DNA of 64,000 nucleotides from an uncultured Ruminococcus sp. (lineage in GTDB: Bacteria > Bacillota > Clostridia > Oscillospirales > Acutalibacteraceae): positions 1 through 64,000 of the forward strand of contig CAJUGO010000002.1 in assembly GCA_910585865.1 (NCBI GenBank). Direction: 5' to 3'. Under the pieces are notes generated by a model. That model did not search any database. It saw nothing but the letters and a program-made list of their open reading frames with translations, and was not told where the DNA came from. A program made the translations under genes and the position numbers. Shown here one piece after another: positions 34,013-44,618 of this stretch (within the stretch, counting starts at the first letter, position 1; the number at the start of each line of letters is the position of its first letter).

Positions 34013-34783
34013 ATGGCAGATAAAATAGTACAAACAGCAGGTAAAACTGCATTAGGCGAGTTTTCACCGGAGTTCGCTCATTATAATGACGATATTCTTT
34101 TTGGAGAAAACTGGAACAATCAGGATATTGATGTAAAAACCAGAAGCATTATCACGGTAGTTGCACTGATGTCCTCCGGCATCACAGATTCGTCCCTAAA
34201 ATTCCATCTTGAAAACGCCAAGAATCATGGAGTAACTCAAAAGGAAATTGCAGCAGTAATTGCCCATACCGCATTTTATGCAGGATGGCCAAAAGGATGG
34301 GCGGTATTTAATCTCGCAAAGGAAATCTGGGAAGTCGGCGAAGATGATTTAAAGTATGCTGATCCTGAGATGAGATCACACGCAAAATCTATGTTATTCC
34401 CAATAGGAGCACCAAATAGTGGCTTTGCTCAGTATTTTTCAGGAAATAGTTACCTTGCACCTGTTTCTGCATCTCAAATTGACATTTTTAATGTAACCTT
34501 TGAACCGGGATGCCGTAATAACTGGCACACGCATCACGCCAATAAAGGCGGCGGACAGATACTAATTTGCGTTGCCGGCCGCGGTTATTATCAGGAATGG
34601 GGCACAAATGCAGTGGAAATGAATCCGGGTGATTGTATCAACATTTCGACAGGAGTGAAGCACTGGCATGGTGCTGCACCAAATAGTTGGTTTTCCCATC
34701 TTGCAGTAGAAGTCCCGGGTGAAAACAGATCAAATGAATGGCAGGAACCGGTAACCGACGAAATTTATAAAAAACTAAAATAA
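34013..34783 (+). CDS. carboxymuconolactone decarboxylase-like / cupin fusion
   Basis: A 256-residue protein with two domains. Residues 20-110 are CMD/AhpD-like (ARTRSIITVVALM-type helix, and HLENAKNHGVTQKEI); the CxxC of true AhpD is not present. Residues 150-240 are a cupin with metal ligands in HTHHANKGGGQ and GVKHWHG. This fusion is common beside flavodoxins and TetR or MerR regulators in Clostridia and is usually annotated only by domain. It lies 12 bases after the flavodoxin remnant, in the same unit. Confidence 0.9.
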   Translation: MADKIVQTAGKTALGEFSPEFAHYNDDILFGENWNNQDIDVKTRSIITVVALMSSGITDSSLKFHLENAKNHGVTQKEIAAVIAHTAFYAGWPKGWAVFNLAKEIWEVGEDDLKYADPEMRSHAKSMLFPIGAPNSGFAQYFSGNSYLAPVSASQIDIFNVTFEPGCRNNWHTHHANKGGGQILICVAGRGYYQEWGTNAVEMNPGDCINISTGVKHWHGAAPNSWFSHLAVEVPGENRSNEWQEPVTDEIYKKLK

Positions 34784-34797
34784 GGAGGCAAACAGTA

Positions 34798-35286
34798 ATG
34801 AACAAAGTATTAGTTGCATATTTCAGTGCAAGCGGAACAACTAAAAAACTGGCAATAAAGCTGGCATCTGTAATTGGTGCGGATTTGCACGAAATCAACC
34901 CGCAAGTGCCTTATACATCTGCTGATTTAAACTGGATGGATAAAAACAGCAGAAGCAGTGTGGAAATGAGCGACAAATCTTTTCGCCCTGCTATTGCAAA
35001 CAGAGTAGAAAATATGGATGAGTATGATACGATTTTTATAGCTTTTCCTATTTGGTGGTATGTTGCACCTACCATAATCAATTCGTTTCTGGAGCAATAT
35101 AATCTCAATAATAAAACTATTGTACCGCTTGCAACATCAGGCGGCAGCGGTATGGGCAGTACCAATAATGCACTTACTCCATCCTGTCCGGGAGCTGATC
35201 TGAAAGAAGGCAAAGTATTTTCAGCCAATACGGACAAAAACAGTTTAAAAATGTGGGCAGCAAGTATACTGTCTGAAAATAACTAA
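34798..35286 (+). CDS. flavodoxin
   Basis: A 162-residue FMN-binding electron carrier. The phosphate-binding loop SASGTTKKLA starts at residue 10, and the IAFPIWWY and LATSGGSGMG stretches flank the isoalloxazine ring. AGGAGG lies shortly before the ATG. It follows the CMD-cupin gene by 14 bases and is probably co-regulated by the TetR protein. Confidence 0.92.
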   Translation: MNKVLVAYFSASGTTKKLAIKLASVIGADLHEINPQVPYTSADLNWMDKNSRSSVEMSDKSFRPAIANRVENMDEYDTIFIAFPIWWYVAPTIINSFLEQYNLNNKTIVPLATSGGSGMGSTNNALTPSCPGADLKEGKVFSANTDKNSLKMWAASILSENN

Positions 35287-35766
35287 ATCCTTAATAAACA
35301 CATTGGTATATAACTGTAACGCTTTTCGCCAGAGGCTATGTTTTCTCATACGATATAATATAAAAAGGGACAGACGAGGTATTATCCTCTCCTGCCCCTT
35401 TTTAGCTGTATAAATGTCAATATAAAGATACTTTACAATGTGTTTTTTATTAATTGTTGATTTATCTAAAAGACTTTTCAAATATACCTGCACAGCCTTA
35501 TCAGTCATTTCACAATGTATATAATTTGGAAAAGACATCAAGTATTTACTCCAATTGCAGAATTACTCTTAAAAGAATTAAAAAATTATTTGGTTGATTT
35601 GCGTACAAAAAGGCAAAATAATTTAATGAACGAAACTTAATTAAAAAAATACCAATTAATAAAAACGCAATAAAAATATAATTATAACTTTCTTATTTCT
35701 TTTAGATATATTAAAAAAATGACGAATTTTGATAAAATTAAAAAAATTAATGAAAGCAGTGTTTTT
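35287..35766. other. Intergenic region between the flavodoxin and pyrB
   Basis: A terminator occupies 35362-35403. The rest, about 360 bases, is AT-rich. An open minus-strand frame of 98 codons crosses the terminator and has no ribosome site, so I do not call it. A possible -10 lies in the AT-rich block near 35680. No RNA attenuator was recognised. Confidence 0.5.
35362..35403 (+). terminator. Terminator of the TetR-flavodoxin unit
   Basis: AAAAAGGG and CAG on the left pair with CTG and CCCTTTTT on the right, with an inner GAGG/CCTC pairing, ending in a T-run. Confidence 0.75.
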
Positions 35767-36834
35767 ATGAATGACAAAAATATGATTGATCTTGAAGTAT
35801 TGTCGACCAAACAGATTGACAAAATCATAAAGAAAGCAAAAAAAATTATGCAAAGTCCTGCTGATTACAGACACGCCTGTGACGGAAAAATTCTTGCAAC
35901 TTTGTTTTATGAACCTAGCACACGGACACAAATGTCGTTTCAAACTGCTATGTTAAAGCTTGGAGGAAGAACAATAGGTTTTGATAACCCGATGAATTCT
36001 TCTGTTTCAAAAGGCGAATCTCTTAAAGATACTATTACTATCATAGGAGGATATGCTGATATTATTGCTATAAGACATCCGATTGAAGGAACAGCAATGG
36101 CTGCTTCACTCTGTACAGACGTTCCAGTAATAAACTGCGGCGACGGAGGTCACCTTCATCCTACTCAGACCTTGACCGACATTATTACACTCAGTTGTGA
36201 AAAAGGCAGACTCGATAATCTTAAAATCGGTGTATGTGGAGATTTGCTTAATGGCAGAACCGTGCACTCACTTATAAAAACTCTTGCTAAATATCCTAAT
36301 AACAGCTTCGTGCTTATTTCTACAAAAGAATTAAGTGTGCCGCTCTATATTATAGATATTCTTGAAAATAACGGATGCAAGTATGAACTTTCAAATAATC
36401 TTGCCGATGCGATAAGTGATCTTGATATGCTTTATATGACAAGAATTCAGCGCGAACGCTTTTCAAGTGAAGAGGAATATGAAGCACAGAAAAATGTATT
36501 CGTCCTCGATAAAGAAAAACTAAAAAAAGCTAAAGAGGATATGATTATTCTTCATCCACTTCCAAGAGTAAACGAAATAACAGTCGATATCGACAGTGAT
36601 CCCAGAGCACTGTATTTTAAACAAGCGCAATATGGTATGTATGGCAGAATGGCACTTATTTTACTGCTATTGCAGGATGAAGACTTTACAGTAAAAAACA
36701 AAACAGCAGAAATTTCTGAACACAAGTGCAAAAATCCAAAATGCATTACACAATATGAAAATTATCTTCCGAATTTAAGTTACAAAAAATTAGGAATGAC
36801 TATGTGTAATTTCTGTGATAAAAGAATTAATTGA
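35767..36834 (+). CDS. pyrB: aspartate carbamoyltransferase with PyrI-type zinc tail
   Basis: A protein of about 355 residues that condenses carbamoyl phosphate with aspartate in pyrimidine synthesis. ATCase motifs are intact: FYEPSTRTQMSF, SSVSKGESLKDT, HPTQTLTD and LHPLPRVNEI. After residue 310 or so comes an extra segment with CKNPKC and CNFC, the four-cysteine zinc ribbon normally found at the C terminus of the separate regulatory subunit PyrI. No PyrI gene is seen. I prefer the ATG at 35767, which gives the family's usual N terminus; the frame is open to 35719 but shows no ribosome site. The DUF308 gene follows after 9 bases. Confidence 0.92.
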   Translation: MNDKNMIDLEVLSTKQIDKIIKKAKKIMQSPADYRHACDGKILATLFYEPSTRTQMSFQTAMLKLGGRTIGFDNPMNSSVSKGESLKDTITIIGGYADIIAIRHPIEGTAMAASLCTDVPVINCGDGGHLHPTQTLTDIITLSCEKGRLDNLKIGVCGDLLNGRTVHSLIKTLAKYPNNSFVLISTKELSVPLYIIDILENNGCKYELSNNLADAISDLDMLYMTRIQRERFSSEEEYEAQKNVFVLDKEKLKKAKEDMIILHPLPRVNEITVDIDSDPRALYFKQAQYGMYGRMALILLLLQDEDFTVKNKTAEISEHKCKNPKCITQYENYLPNLSYKKLGMTMCNFCDKRIN

Positions 36835-36843
36835 GGTAAACAA

Positions 36844-37416
36844 ATGTCAAAAACAACAAACAAAAGAAATAACAGACACAATATTGTAAATACAATTACA
36901 TTATCCTCGCTTGCATACCTTGTCATGGGAATTATTATGGTTATTTTTCCACAGTCAACAAAAGATTTTTTGTGTTTTGCTCTTGGAACTGCACTTACTG
37001 TCTACGGACTTTTTAATATTATTTCATTTTTAAGAGACAAAGAAAATAAAACTATGTATTTTGAACTGATAGTAGGCGTCCTTGCAACTGCATTTGGACT
37101 GTTTTCTCTTATATCCCCTTCCTCAATAATCAATATGATTATGACAGTCATCGGTGTTTTAATTATCGTTGACAGTGCAATGGATATAAAACACTCAATT
37201 GAACTGAAAAAATACGGAATGAAATATTGGTGGATATATGTTGTCGTATCCGCAGCAGTTATAATTCTGGGCTGTTGTACAATATTTTTTGCTGATTTCT
37301 TCGGTTCGGCTATTATAGTATTGCTTGGCATTATATTAATTTACGAAGGCATATCAGGACTTTCCATGACGTTTCTTCTTAGCCACTATACTAAGAAAAT
37401 TTCCAAAATACAGTAA
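36844..37416 (+). CDS. DUF308/HdeD-like membrane protein
   Basis: A 190-residue protein with six hydrophobic helices in pairs, the DUF308/HdeD pattern of short charged links. HdeD in E. coli is tied to acid resistance; that role is not implied here. It is probably co-transcribed with pyrB. Function unknown. Confidence 0.8.
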   Translation: MSKTTNKRNNRHNIVNTITLSSLAYLVMGIIMVIFPQSTKDFLCFALGTALTVYGLFNIISFLRDKENKTMYFELIVGVLATAFGLFSLISPSSIINMIMTVIGVLIIVDSAMDIKHSIELKKYGMKYWWIYVVVSAAVIILGCCTIFFADFFGSAIIVLLGIILIYEGISGLSMTFLLSHYTKKISKIQ

Positions 37417-37537
37417 TAACAGTTACTGCATCATATGATAAATAAGAAAATAACGAGATTTTCTCAGAAATCTTCGTCCTGACAACTGATAATATTGCTT
37501 ATTTCTATATCTTTAAATTGACCAAAATGCACTTTAT

Positions 37538-37584
37538 AAAACAGTATAGCCGTCTATTTTAATAAGACGGCTATACTGTTTTTA
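37538..37584. terminator. Bidirectional terminator between DUF308 gene and addA
   Basis: AAAACAGTATAGCCGTCT (37538-37555) pairs perfectly over 18 bases with 37565-37582. T-runs are available on both strands, serving the convergent genes. Confidence 0.9.
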
Positions 37585-37646
37585 TATTTGTACATTTCGC
37601 TATTAATTAAGCAAACCCTTATAACCAATAAAATTTAAAAAGGTTT

Positions 37647-40600
37647 CTAAAGAGATATATATTGATTAAGATGTACCGAATATAAAATACATTCTTTAAC
37701 TTTCAGCTCAGTAGACTGCTGCATAGCCTCTTTATATAATAAAAGCTGTTTTGCATAGAGAACACGCAATTTTTCAATTTCATTAATTCTATCAGTTTTA
37801 TAATCTACAATCACAAGCATACCGTCTTCTTCAAAAGCAAGATCGACCGCACCCTGAATAATAACACGAGCATCCGTTTTGATATCTTTATATTCATCAA
37901 ATATTAATGACGGCTTTAATTTTGCTGTAAAACGTTCTTCCCTAACAACATATGATGAATTCATTATACGGTTGATAAGCGCGGAATTAAGAAACTCCAC
38001 TATGTTTGCCTTATTAATACATTCTGCCTGTTCCCTGTCAAGTGTACCCGATTGAATAAGCCTGATAATTTCACTGTCTATGTCAATTTTAGCTTTCTTA
38101 AAATCACAGTACTGCAAAAATCTATGGTGTGCTGTACCTTTCTCTACGGAAGAAGACACTTTTTTATTCATAAAGGAAGGTACTGCAAGAATTTTTTCAA
38201 AATAACTGTTATTTTGCTCATGGGCAATATCCGACGCTGATACTTTTTGAGGCAAAGAAAGTATCTCTGAATTTTTATATTTAAATTCAAGATTTTTTTT
38301 AAGCAATTCAGCATAATTATATGTATCATTATTATCTATTGAGATGTTTTTATCACTATCTTTAGTAAAATCTAATTTACCAGCTGTCAATCCGAATAAA
38401 AAGTCGTTATCTTTAACAATTTTAAACTCCCAATTATCATCAGCATTGTCGCAGGGAATCATTGTTGATAACGGAATAACTGATTTTCTGACAGAATTTA
38501 GCGACGGATGTACAAGTGCGCAAAGACAAATCCAATCTGAAATACTTCGGCAGCTTACAACCGAATAAGGCTCAATAATATTACCAAATACAATTTTTGA
38601 ATAAAGATTATTAAGATACTTATCAGTATTCTTCTGTGATGATATAATAATTAATTTTTCTTTTGCCCGCGTAAGTGCAACATACAGCACTCTCATTTCT
38701 TCAGCAATTTCATTTTCGCTCATTTCAATACCTACTGCAAGATGCGGCAACGTACCGTACTTTATTAAGCCTGATTTTCTCTTTATGCCAAGACCGGCAT
38801 GACTATCTATTAAAATATCATCTTTTAAATCAGATTTATTAAATTGATGTCCTGTATCAGCAATAAAACACACCGGATATTCAAGTCCCTTTGACGAATG
38901 TATACTCATAACCCGCACACTGTTTATACCTGATGAGTCATTTGCAGATGATGCAGAAAGATCAGTGCCGTTTTCTATTAATTTATCAATGTAAGAAATG
39001 AAATCTGACAAAGTTTTATAACCGTTTGATTCATAAATACGTGCATACTCTCTCAACAAATTCAAATTCCTTAATGATGTATCATTTCCGCTTACGGCAA
39101 GTGAAACAGCTTTAAATGAAGTAATCTCGCATACCCTTGCAATAAGCTCATCAACCGAACAGGTGTATGAGTATTCACGCATTGCGGAAAGCTCGCAGAT
39201 AAAATCTGCTGACTTTTTATCTTTTTCAGCATACAGCTTAACAGCTGAATAAAGACTTGTATGCATATTGTCCGACCTTATGAGTGCAAGCTCATCAGGA
39301 GTAAAGCTGTAAACAGGACTGCACATTACAGACAAAAGCGGAATATCAAGGGTAGGATTATCAATTACACGAAGTAAATTCAGCATAATTTTTATTTCAA
39401 CAGCGTCGAAAAAACTTTCTTTAGATTCACTGTAGGCAGGAATACCGCAATTAATAAGAGTATTTACATACTTTGCTGCTTTCGTCTTAGGACTTCTCAT
39501 GATTACAGCAAAGTCACCAAAAGTCACTCTTCTCAGTTCATTTCCGTCCTTTACGCAAAAACCAGAGGACATCATTTTATGTATTCTGTCAGCTATATAA
39601 TATGCTTCCACCTCATTGTAGTCCAGAGTGTCAAAACTGTTTCTTTCGATAAGAGTAATTTCAAAATTACAATTATCAGTTTTCGGATACTCAGCACCGT
39701 TATTTAGAAATTCATCCTTGCTGTAATCCATTTTAGAAGATGACTTTGTCATCAGTCTCTGAAAAATAAAGTTAACAGCATTACATACTTCTTTACGGCT
39801 TCTAAAATTCTTGTCTAAAATTATTTTTGCAGGGTATTGGGGATTATTTTCATTAAATATATCATACTGATTTTTTCTTCTGATAAAAATCTCAGGTTTT
39901 GCTTGACGAAATCCGTATATACTCTGCTTTACATCACCAACAACGAAAATATTCTTCTCATCGTTGCTTACGGCTTTAAAAATTAAATCCTGCACATCAT
40001 TTACATCCTGAAATTCATCAACCATTACGGCATCATAACGTTTTGAAATCTCATATGCCTGTTTAGTTTTTATGTAACCGTTAGAATCATATGCCGCAAG
40101 TAGTTTTACTGCTAAAAGTTCAATATCAGAAAATGAAAGTATGTTTTTTCTGATTTTATGCAGCATAAATACTGAATTATATTCTTTTACAAGCTCAAAC
40201 AGCATAGTGACAATTCTGTGAAGCTCAAATATCTCACGTCTTGCCTCATCCTCATTCCACTTAAAAAATGATTGCAGTCTTGCTACAGTTGATTTTACTT
40301 CATCACGGTTTGCAGCAACAGAGAGTTTTATGGGGTTATCCTTATATCCTTTGGGCGGAGTTAATCTTCCCGCCTCAAACGTTGAAATAAAACTGACAAT
40401 ATCATTCCAAGAAGACCCGCAAAGTTTCTTTTGAAGCGTATTTAGAAATTCTAAATCAGTTTCAAATCTTGTGATAAAGGAGGACTGCAATTTTTCATCT
40501 TCAGAAATTTTGCTGAGGGAATTTTCCGTAAGATTAATTGCGTGGGATACAGCAGAATGTGAATTATTAATTATAATTTCGCCCCAAATTGTTTCACTTA

Positions 40601-41210
40601 TGGGCATATCTCTATAATTTTGAAGCATGTCATCAAGCCATTTATCGGGAAACGGCTGAGTTGATAAAAATTCCGAAATCTTCAAGACTGTTTCTCTGAG
40701 TCGTTCATCCCCTCTCTTACTTGAAAAAGCATCGACAAGAGAAATAAACTCACTGCCCTTTTCCCGGTAAAATATTTCGAGTGTACTGTCAAGCGCTTGT
40801 TTACTTAAAATATCAAGTTCACCCTTTTCGGCAATGCGGAAATCACGTGCAATATCAAGAGTATGAAAATACTCTCTGACAACATCGCTGCAAAAGCTGT
40901 CGATTGTCGAAATACTGGCATTATATAATAATTGTTTTTGCTTTAAAAGATGAGAATTATAGGGATTATTTTCTAGCAGTAAATTTATCGCAGCTGAAAT
41001 TCTCTCACGCATTTCAGCGGCAGCATCTCTTGTGAAAGTTACAATGAGCAAGCGGTCAACATCAACAGGATTATCTTCCCTGGTAATAAGCTGAACTACA
41101 CGTTCGACCAGCACCGCGGTTTTTCCTGATCCTGCCGCCGCTGAAACTAAAACAGAGCCTTCAGTAGCATTAATTGCATTTTTTTGCTGTACCGTCCACT
41201 GTCTAGACAT
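37647..41210 (-). CDS. addA: ATP-dependent helicase/nuclease subunit A
   Basis: A 1187-residue UvrD-like helicase with a C-terminal RecB-type nuclease domain. With AddB it resects double-strand breaks for recombination. Walker A is AAAGSGKTAVLVERV near residue 25; helicase motifs include DEFQDVND, VGDVKQSIYGFR and the SSKGLEYPV segment. The nuclease motif is VDLAFEEDGMLVIVDYKTD near the C terminus. Its ATG overlaps addB by 8 bases. Confidence 0.97.
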   Translation of the reverse strand: MSRQWTVQQKNAINATEGSVLVSAAAGSGKTAVLVERVVQLITREDNPVDVDRLLIVTFTRDAAAEMRERISAAINLLLENNPYNSHLLKQKQLLYNASISTIDSFCSDVVREYFHTLDIARDFRIAEKGELDILSKQALDSTLEIFYREKGSEFISLVDAFSSKRGDERLRETVLKISEFLSTQPFPDKWLDDMLQNYRDMPISETIWGEIIINNSHSAVSHAINLTENSLSKISEDEKLQSSFITRFETDLEFLNTLQKKLCGSSWNDIVSFISTFEAGRLTPPKGYKDNPIKLSVAANRDEVKSTVARLQSFFKWNEDEARREIFELHRIVTMLFELVKEYNSVFMLHKIRKNILSFSDIELLAVKLLAAYDSNGYIKTKQAYEISKRYDAVMVDEFQDVNDVQDLIFKAVSNDEKNIFVVGDVKQSIYGFRQAKPEIFIRRKNQYDIFNENNPQYPAKIILDKNFRSRKEVCNAVNFIFQRLMTKSSSKMDYSKDEFLNNGAEYPKTDNCNFEITLIERNSFDTLDYNEVEAYYIADRIHKMMSSGFCVKDGNELRRVTFGDFAVIMRSPKTKAAKYVNTLINCGIPAYSESKESFFDAVEIKIMLNLLRVIDNPTLDIPLLSVMCSPVYSFTPDELALIRSDNMHTSLYSAVKLYAEKDKKSADFICELSAMREYSYTCSVDELIARVCEITSFKAVSLAVSGNDTSLRNLNLLREYARIYESNGYKTLSDFISYIDKLIENGTDLSASSANDSSGINSVRVMSIHSSKGLEYPVCFIADTGHQFNKSDLKDDILIDSHAGLGIKRKSGLIKYGTLPHLAVGIEMSENEIAEEMRVLYVALTRAKEKLIIISSQKNTDKYLNNLYSKIVFGNIIEPYSVVSCRSISDWICLCALVHPSLNSVRKSVIPLSTMIPCDNADDNWEFKIVKDNDFLFGLTAGKLDFTKDSDKNISIDNNDTYNYAELLKKNLEFKYKNSEILSLPQKVSASDIAHEQNNSYFEKILAVPSFMNKKVSSSVEKGTAHHRFLQYCDFKKAKIDIDSEIIRLIQSGTLDREQAECINKANIVEFLNSALINRIMNSSYVVREERFTAKLKPSLIFDEYKDIKTDARVIIQGAVDLAFEEDGMLVIVDYKTDRINEIEKLRVLYAKQLLLYKEAMQQSTELKVKECILYSVHLNQYISL

Positions 41211-44200
41211 TACTCATCTCCCCTTCCTGTGCCAACTCTTCGGTAATCCGGCATAAAACCTCTTCGTTATTAACATCAAATGTAATAATACTATCGCTTT
41301 TATGATAAGCACAAATGCTGTCATACGGACAATATTTACATGCATCATGAGCCCCCTGTACAGGTGCAGCCTGTATTTTCCCCCCATATAAATCCTTGCC
41401 CATGTTTGCAATAATTCTATCAATTTTTTTAAATATCTTTCCGAATTCTTCAAGTGTAGCAAGACTTCCTGCTGATATCGGCGTGCCAAGTTTAATCTTT
41501 ACCGGAATATATTTTCCTGATTCCGTTTTATCCATTCCACTAATAGCTTCGGTATCATTAAGAAGAAAACCGTTCATTTTTAATTCTTTATTTAATTCAC
41601 CAAGGATTTTTTTATCATCCGTATTCTTATCAGCAGAAATAGAGGGAACCGAAGCAGGCATATAGAGAATACCTGCCGGAATGATATCTCCATATCTGCT
41701 GTGTCCTTTTTTATAAATTGAACACAGATACAAAAGCATCTGCAAGTTTATTCCATAGAGTATATCTGATAATTTGAATTTTTTCGGACCGGTTTTATAA
41801 TCAATTACTCTTAGGTATCTGACTCCGTTTTTCTCCATAATATCAACACGGTCAACGCTTCCGTATACTTGTATTTTGTGTTTCTCAGAAAGTTTCAATG
41901 TATATGCAGGAATATCAGAACCTATTTTAAGTTCACAATCGGCAACCTCAAAGTCACTCTGCGACATTTCATCCACGATATGTTTCAGCAGTACGCACAC
42001 ATTTGAATTCAAAACCTCTAGGCTGTACAAAAAAGACATAGTCTTGCTTTCTTCTCCGCCAAAACATTTAATAACATAACTATTAAGAATTTCGGTAACA
42101 AAACTTTTGATGGTATTTTCTGTCATTGAAGAGTATTCATTTTTTGTAAATTTTAAAAAGAATTTTTCAAGAATATAATGAATAAGCGTACCGTATTCCA
42201 TTGGATTTATCTCTGCCTTACGGCGTTCTTTAATATTAAGTCCGTAATTGCAAAAATATGAAAACCTGCACAAATTAAACTTTTCTAGCTGTGATGCAGA
42301 AATCTTGAGATCGCTCCCAAATAGTTTTTCGGCTATTTGACCGTTATTTATTATAAAGGGCTGGTTATCTCTCGCTCTTTTAACTGCGCTTAACTTTGAA
42401 GAATAATTTTCATCATCCTCGAAATACTCACTCAATCCGTTCAAACCGTATTTTGAATTACTCAGGGATTTTGCTAATTCTTCAAATGCAGGCTTTACAG
42501 CATACATTGATTCCTTCTCAGGGATAAAATCAAAAGCATCAAGCAATATTATGTTTGGAAATATTTTTTGTGTTTCTGTAACAATAACTGACGGATTATA
42601 TGAATTGCCCTGTAAATCTGATACGAGATAAGATATGTATAATTTTTCAGAAGGTGATGTCATACAACAGTATGCCATGAAGGTCTCAAGATCTGCAATG
42701 TCCGAAAAATCCTCACTTAGCGAAATCTCACTGAGTGCAAGAAGCTTTAATTCAAAGCATGAGAAAATCCCGCTTGAATGCGGAGCCGCGGGAAAGACAC
42801 CGTCCGTACACCCTATTAAAAATGACGCCCGTTGCTTTGATATACGCACTCGCTGAGCAGTAGTAACCGTAACGCTGTCCATGGTTTGCGGAATTTGAGA
42901 AAGCTTCATTGCTGAAATCTGAAAACATAACAGCTCATAATACCTTTTTAGTGATAATGGAGTTGTTCCCAATACTGCAACCATTTTGTCAAGTATATCA
43001 ACAAACATATTCCATATTTTTATCTGCTCTGCACCAACAGACTTTATATTTGCTTTTTCAAATTTTTCGTACATGGTTTTCAATGCAGCCGGAACACCCA
43101 GCTGAGTGAGAAGATTATACAAAAGCTTGGAAATTTCACTGCCGTCTTTATTTTTTGAGTCATTCATAAAGGCAGTTAAAGGCTCAACAACTGACTTACG
43201 AACCTTTTCTGCAACTTTTAAATTATTCTCATCACTCTTAGTAAATTTTTCAGAAAACCCTTTTGGATTAAAGGTAAACTCAGATTTAAATCCGGAATTA
43301 TTTATATTCCACACAAAAACATAGTTTTCAAATATACTTATTTCATCAATATTATTAGAGGTAAGTCCGCTTTTAAGTAAAGAAATAACATCATCACGTT
43401 CAAAACCATTGAGAATCACCCTAAAAAGTGAATTGACGAGACGAATTACGGGTTTAACTTCTATATCAGCCTCTGTATCCATAAAATACGGAATATCATA
43501 TTTGCTGAGTACTTCATTTAGTATTCCCCTGTAAGGAGAAGTATCATGACAAATTATAGATATATCAGAATATAGATACCTTTTGTTTATTACAAGATTT
43601 TTAATCTGTCTTGCAACAAATTCACATTCTGCATATATGTCAAAAGCAGAATAGAGCATTATATCATGCACCGTATCATGTACAGCTTCATAATCCTTTC
43701 TAAAGATACCGCTTTCAAGCATTTTTAGTTCATTTGATTTAAAACGTACAGATAATTCAGTTTTTATGGGGGATTTAATATCTATTCCGTCCCGCTTTGC
43801 ATACTCTTTGAGTGTCTTATATGTATGGTTAGAGGTAGCAAAAACATCTTCTGCCGCATCTGTCATCGGGTCAATTGTAAGAGAAATATATGTATCAAGA
43901 CACTGTGACAGCAACACACGAATTACTTTAAGCTGCTGAATTGTAAAGCCGCTGAAACCATCATAAAACACTGTATACCCACTAAAAATTTTATTTTCAG
44001 TAAGAATATTATACAATCGTGTAAGGTCGTCAAGAGGATCAATATAACTTTGGGAAACAAGAGCATCAAATGTATCCGACACTAGCGCTGTTTCGTATAG
44101 CTTTGTCTTTAACGTATCATTAGTAATGTTTTGCGCAGCCATTCTTAAATCATCAGAGGCAACAGAACATTTCTTCAAATCTGTAACAGTTTGCAGCATA

Positions 44201-44553
44201 GCATCAACTATACTTTTATTATGACTGCATTTAAGCAGATTCAGTTTTTCTGTAAGTTGTTCAAGTGCAAGACTCATGAGCATAGCACGGGTTCCGTTGT
44301 CCAGAACATTTTTAGAAAAACTCCCTGTCATCTCAAAAACATATCTGCAAAGACGTGAAAAACCAAAAATTAATACTTTTTTTGAATTTTTCGCTCCAAG
44401 CAAATCAAGAAAGGCTTTTTCGGTTTCAAATGAACTTTGATCCGGAACAATTAGAATAATCTTATCATTTCCGTTTTTAACAAGCTCACATATTTTATCA
44501 TAAATACAGGTAGTTTTACCCGATCCGCATTTACCTAAAATAAACCTCAGCAT
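41203..44553 (-). CDS. addB: ATP-dependent nuclease subunit B
   Basis: A 1116-residue partner of AddA. It has an N-terminal Walker A (GKCGSGKTT), a helicase-like body without full helicase motifs, and a C-terminal nuclease with VIDYKTG. The four-cysteine iron-sulfur staple is formed by a cysteine in NLCRFSYF and the CKYCPYDSIC cluster near the end. A promoter lies just upstream, so addB and addA form their own unit. Confidence 0.97.
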   Translation of the reverse strand: MLRFILGKCGSGKTTCIYDKICELVKNGNDKIILIVPDQSSFETEKAFLDLLGAKNSKKVLIFGFSRLCRYVFEMTGSFSKNVLDNGTRAMLMSLALEQLTEKLNLLKCSHNKSIVDAMLQTVTDLKKCSVASDDLRMAAQNITNDTLKTKLYETALVSDTFDALVSQSYIDPLDDLTRLYNILTENKIFSGYTVFYDGFSGFTIQQLKVIRVLLSQCLDTYISLTIDPMTDAAEDVFATSNHTYKTLKEYAKRDGIDIKSPIKTELSVRFKSNELKMLESGIFRKDYEAVHDTVHDIMLYSAFDIYAECEFVARQIKNLVINKRYLYSDISIICHDTSPYRGILNEVLSKYDIPYFMDTEADIEVKPVIRLVNSLFRVILNGFERDDVISLLKSGLTSNNIDEISIFENYVFVWNINNSGFKSEFTFNPKGFSEKFTKSDENNLKVAEKVRKSVVEPLTAFMNDSKNKDGSEISKLLYNLLTQLGVPAALKTMYEKFEKANIKSVGAEQIKIWNMFVDILDKMVAVLGTTPLSLKRYYELLCFQISAMKLSQIPQTMDSVTVTTAQRVRISKQRASFLIGCTDGVFPAAPHSSGIFSCFELKLLALSEISLSEDFSDIADLETFMAYCCMTSPSEKLYISYLVSDLQGNSYNPSVIVTETQKIFPNIILLDAFDFIPEKESMYAVKPAFEELAKSLSNSKYGLNGLSEYFEDDENYSSKLSAVKRARDNQPFIINNGQIAEKLFGSDLKISASQLEKFNLCRFSYFCNYGLNIKERRKAEINPMEYGTLIHYILEKFFLKFTKNEYSSMTENTIKSFVTEILNSYVIKCFGGEESKTMSFLYSLEVLNSNVCVLLKHIVDEMSQSDFEVADCELKIGSDIPAYTLKLSEKHKIQVYGSVDRVDIMEKNGVRYLRVIDYKTGPKKFKLSDILYGINLQMLLYLCSIYKKGHSRYGDIIPAGILYMPASVPSISADKNTDDKKILGELNKELKMNGFLLNDTEAISGMDKTESGKYIPVKIKLGTPISAGSLATLEEFGKIFKKIDRIIANMGKDLYGGKIQAAPVQGAHDACKYCPYDSICAYHKSDSIITFDVNNEEVLCRITEELAQEGEMSNV

Positions 44554-44582
44554 AATATCACCTTCCTGTCTAATAAATTAAT

Positions 44583-44609
44583 ATTATAATAACACATTTA
44601 GCGTGTCAA
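44583..44609 (-). promoter_or_regulatory. Likely promoter of addBA
   Basis: On the minus strand TTGACA (44604-44609) and TATAAT (44583-44588) are separated by 15 bases, shorter than ideal; the spacing to ATAATA is 16. It lies between the spoIIR stop and the addB start. Confidence 0.6.
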
Positions 44610-44618
44610 TAAAAGGAC

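Noticed and set aside
35245..35541. 98-codon minus-strand frame after the flavodoxin gene
   Set aside because: It runs through the terminator at 35362-35403 and has no convincing ribosome site or family signal.
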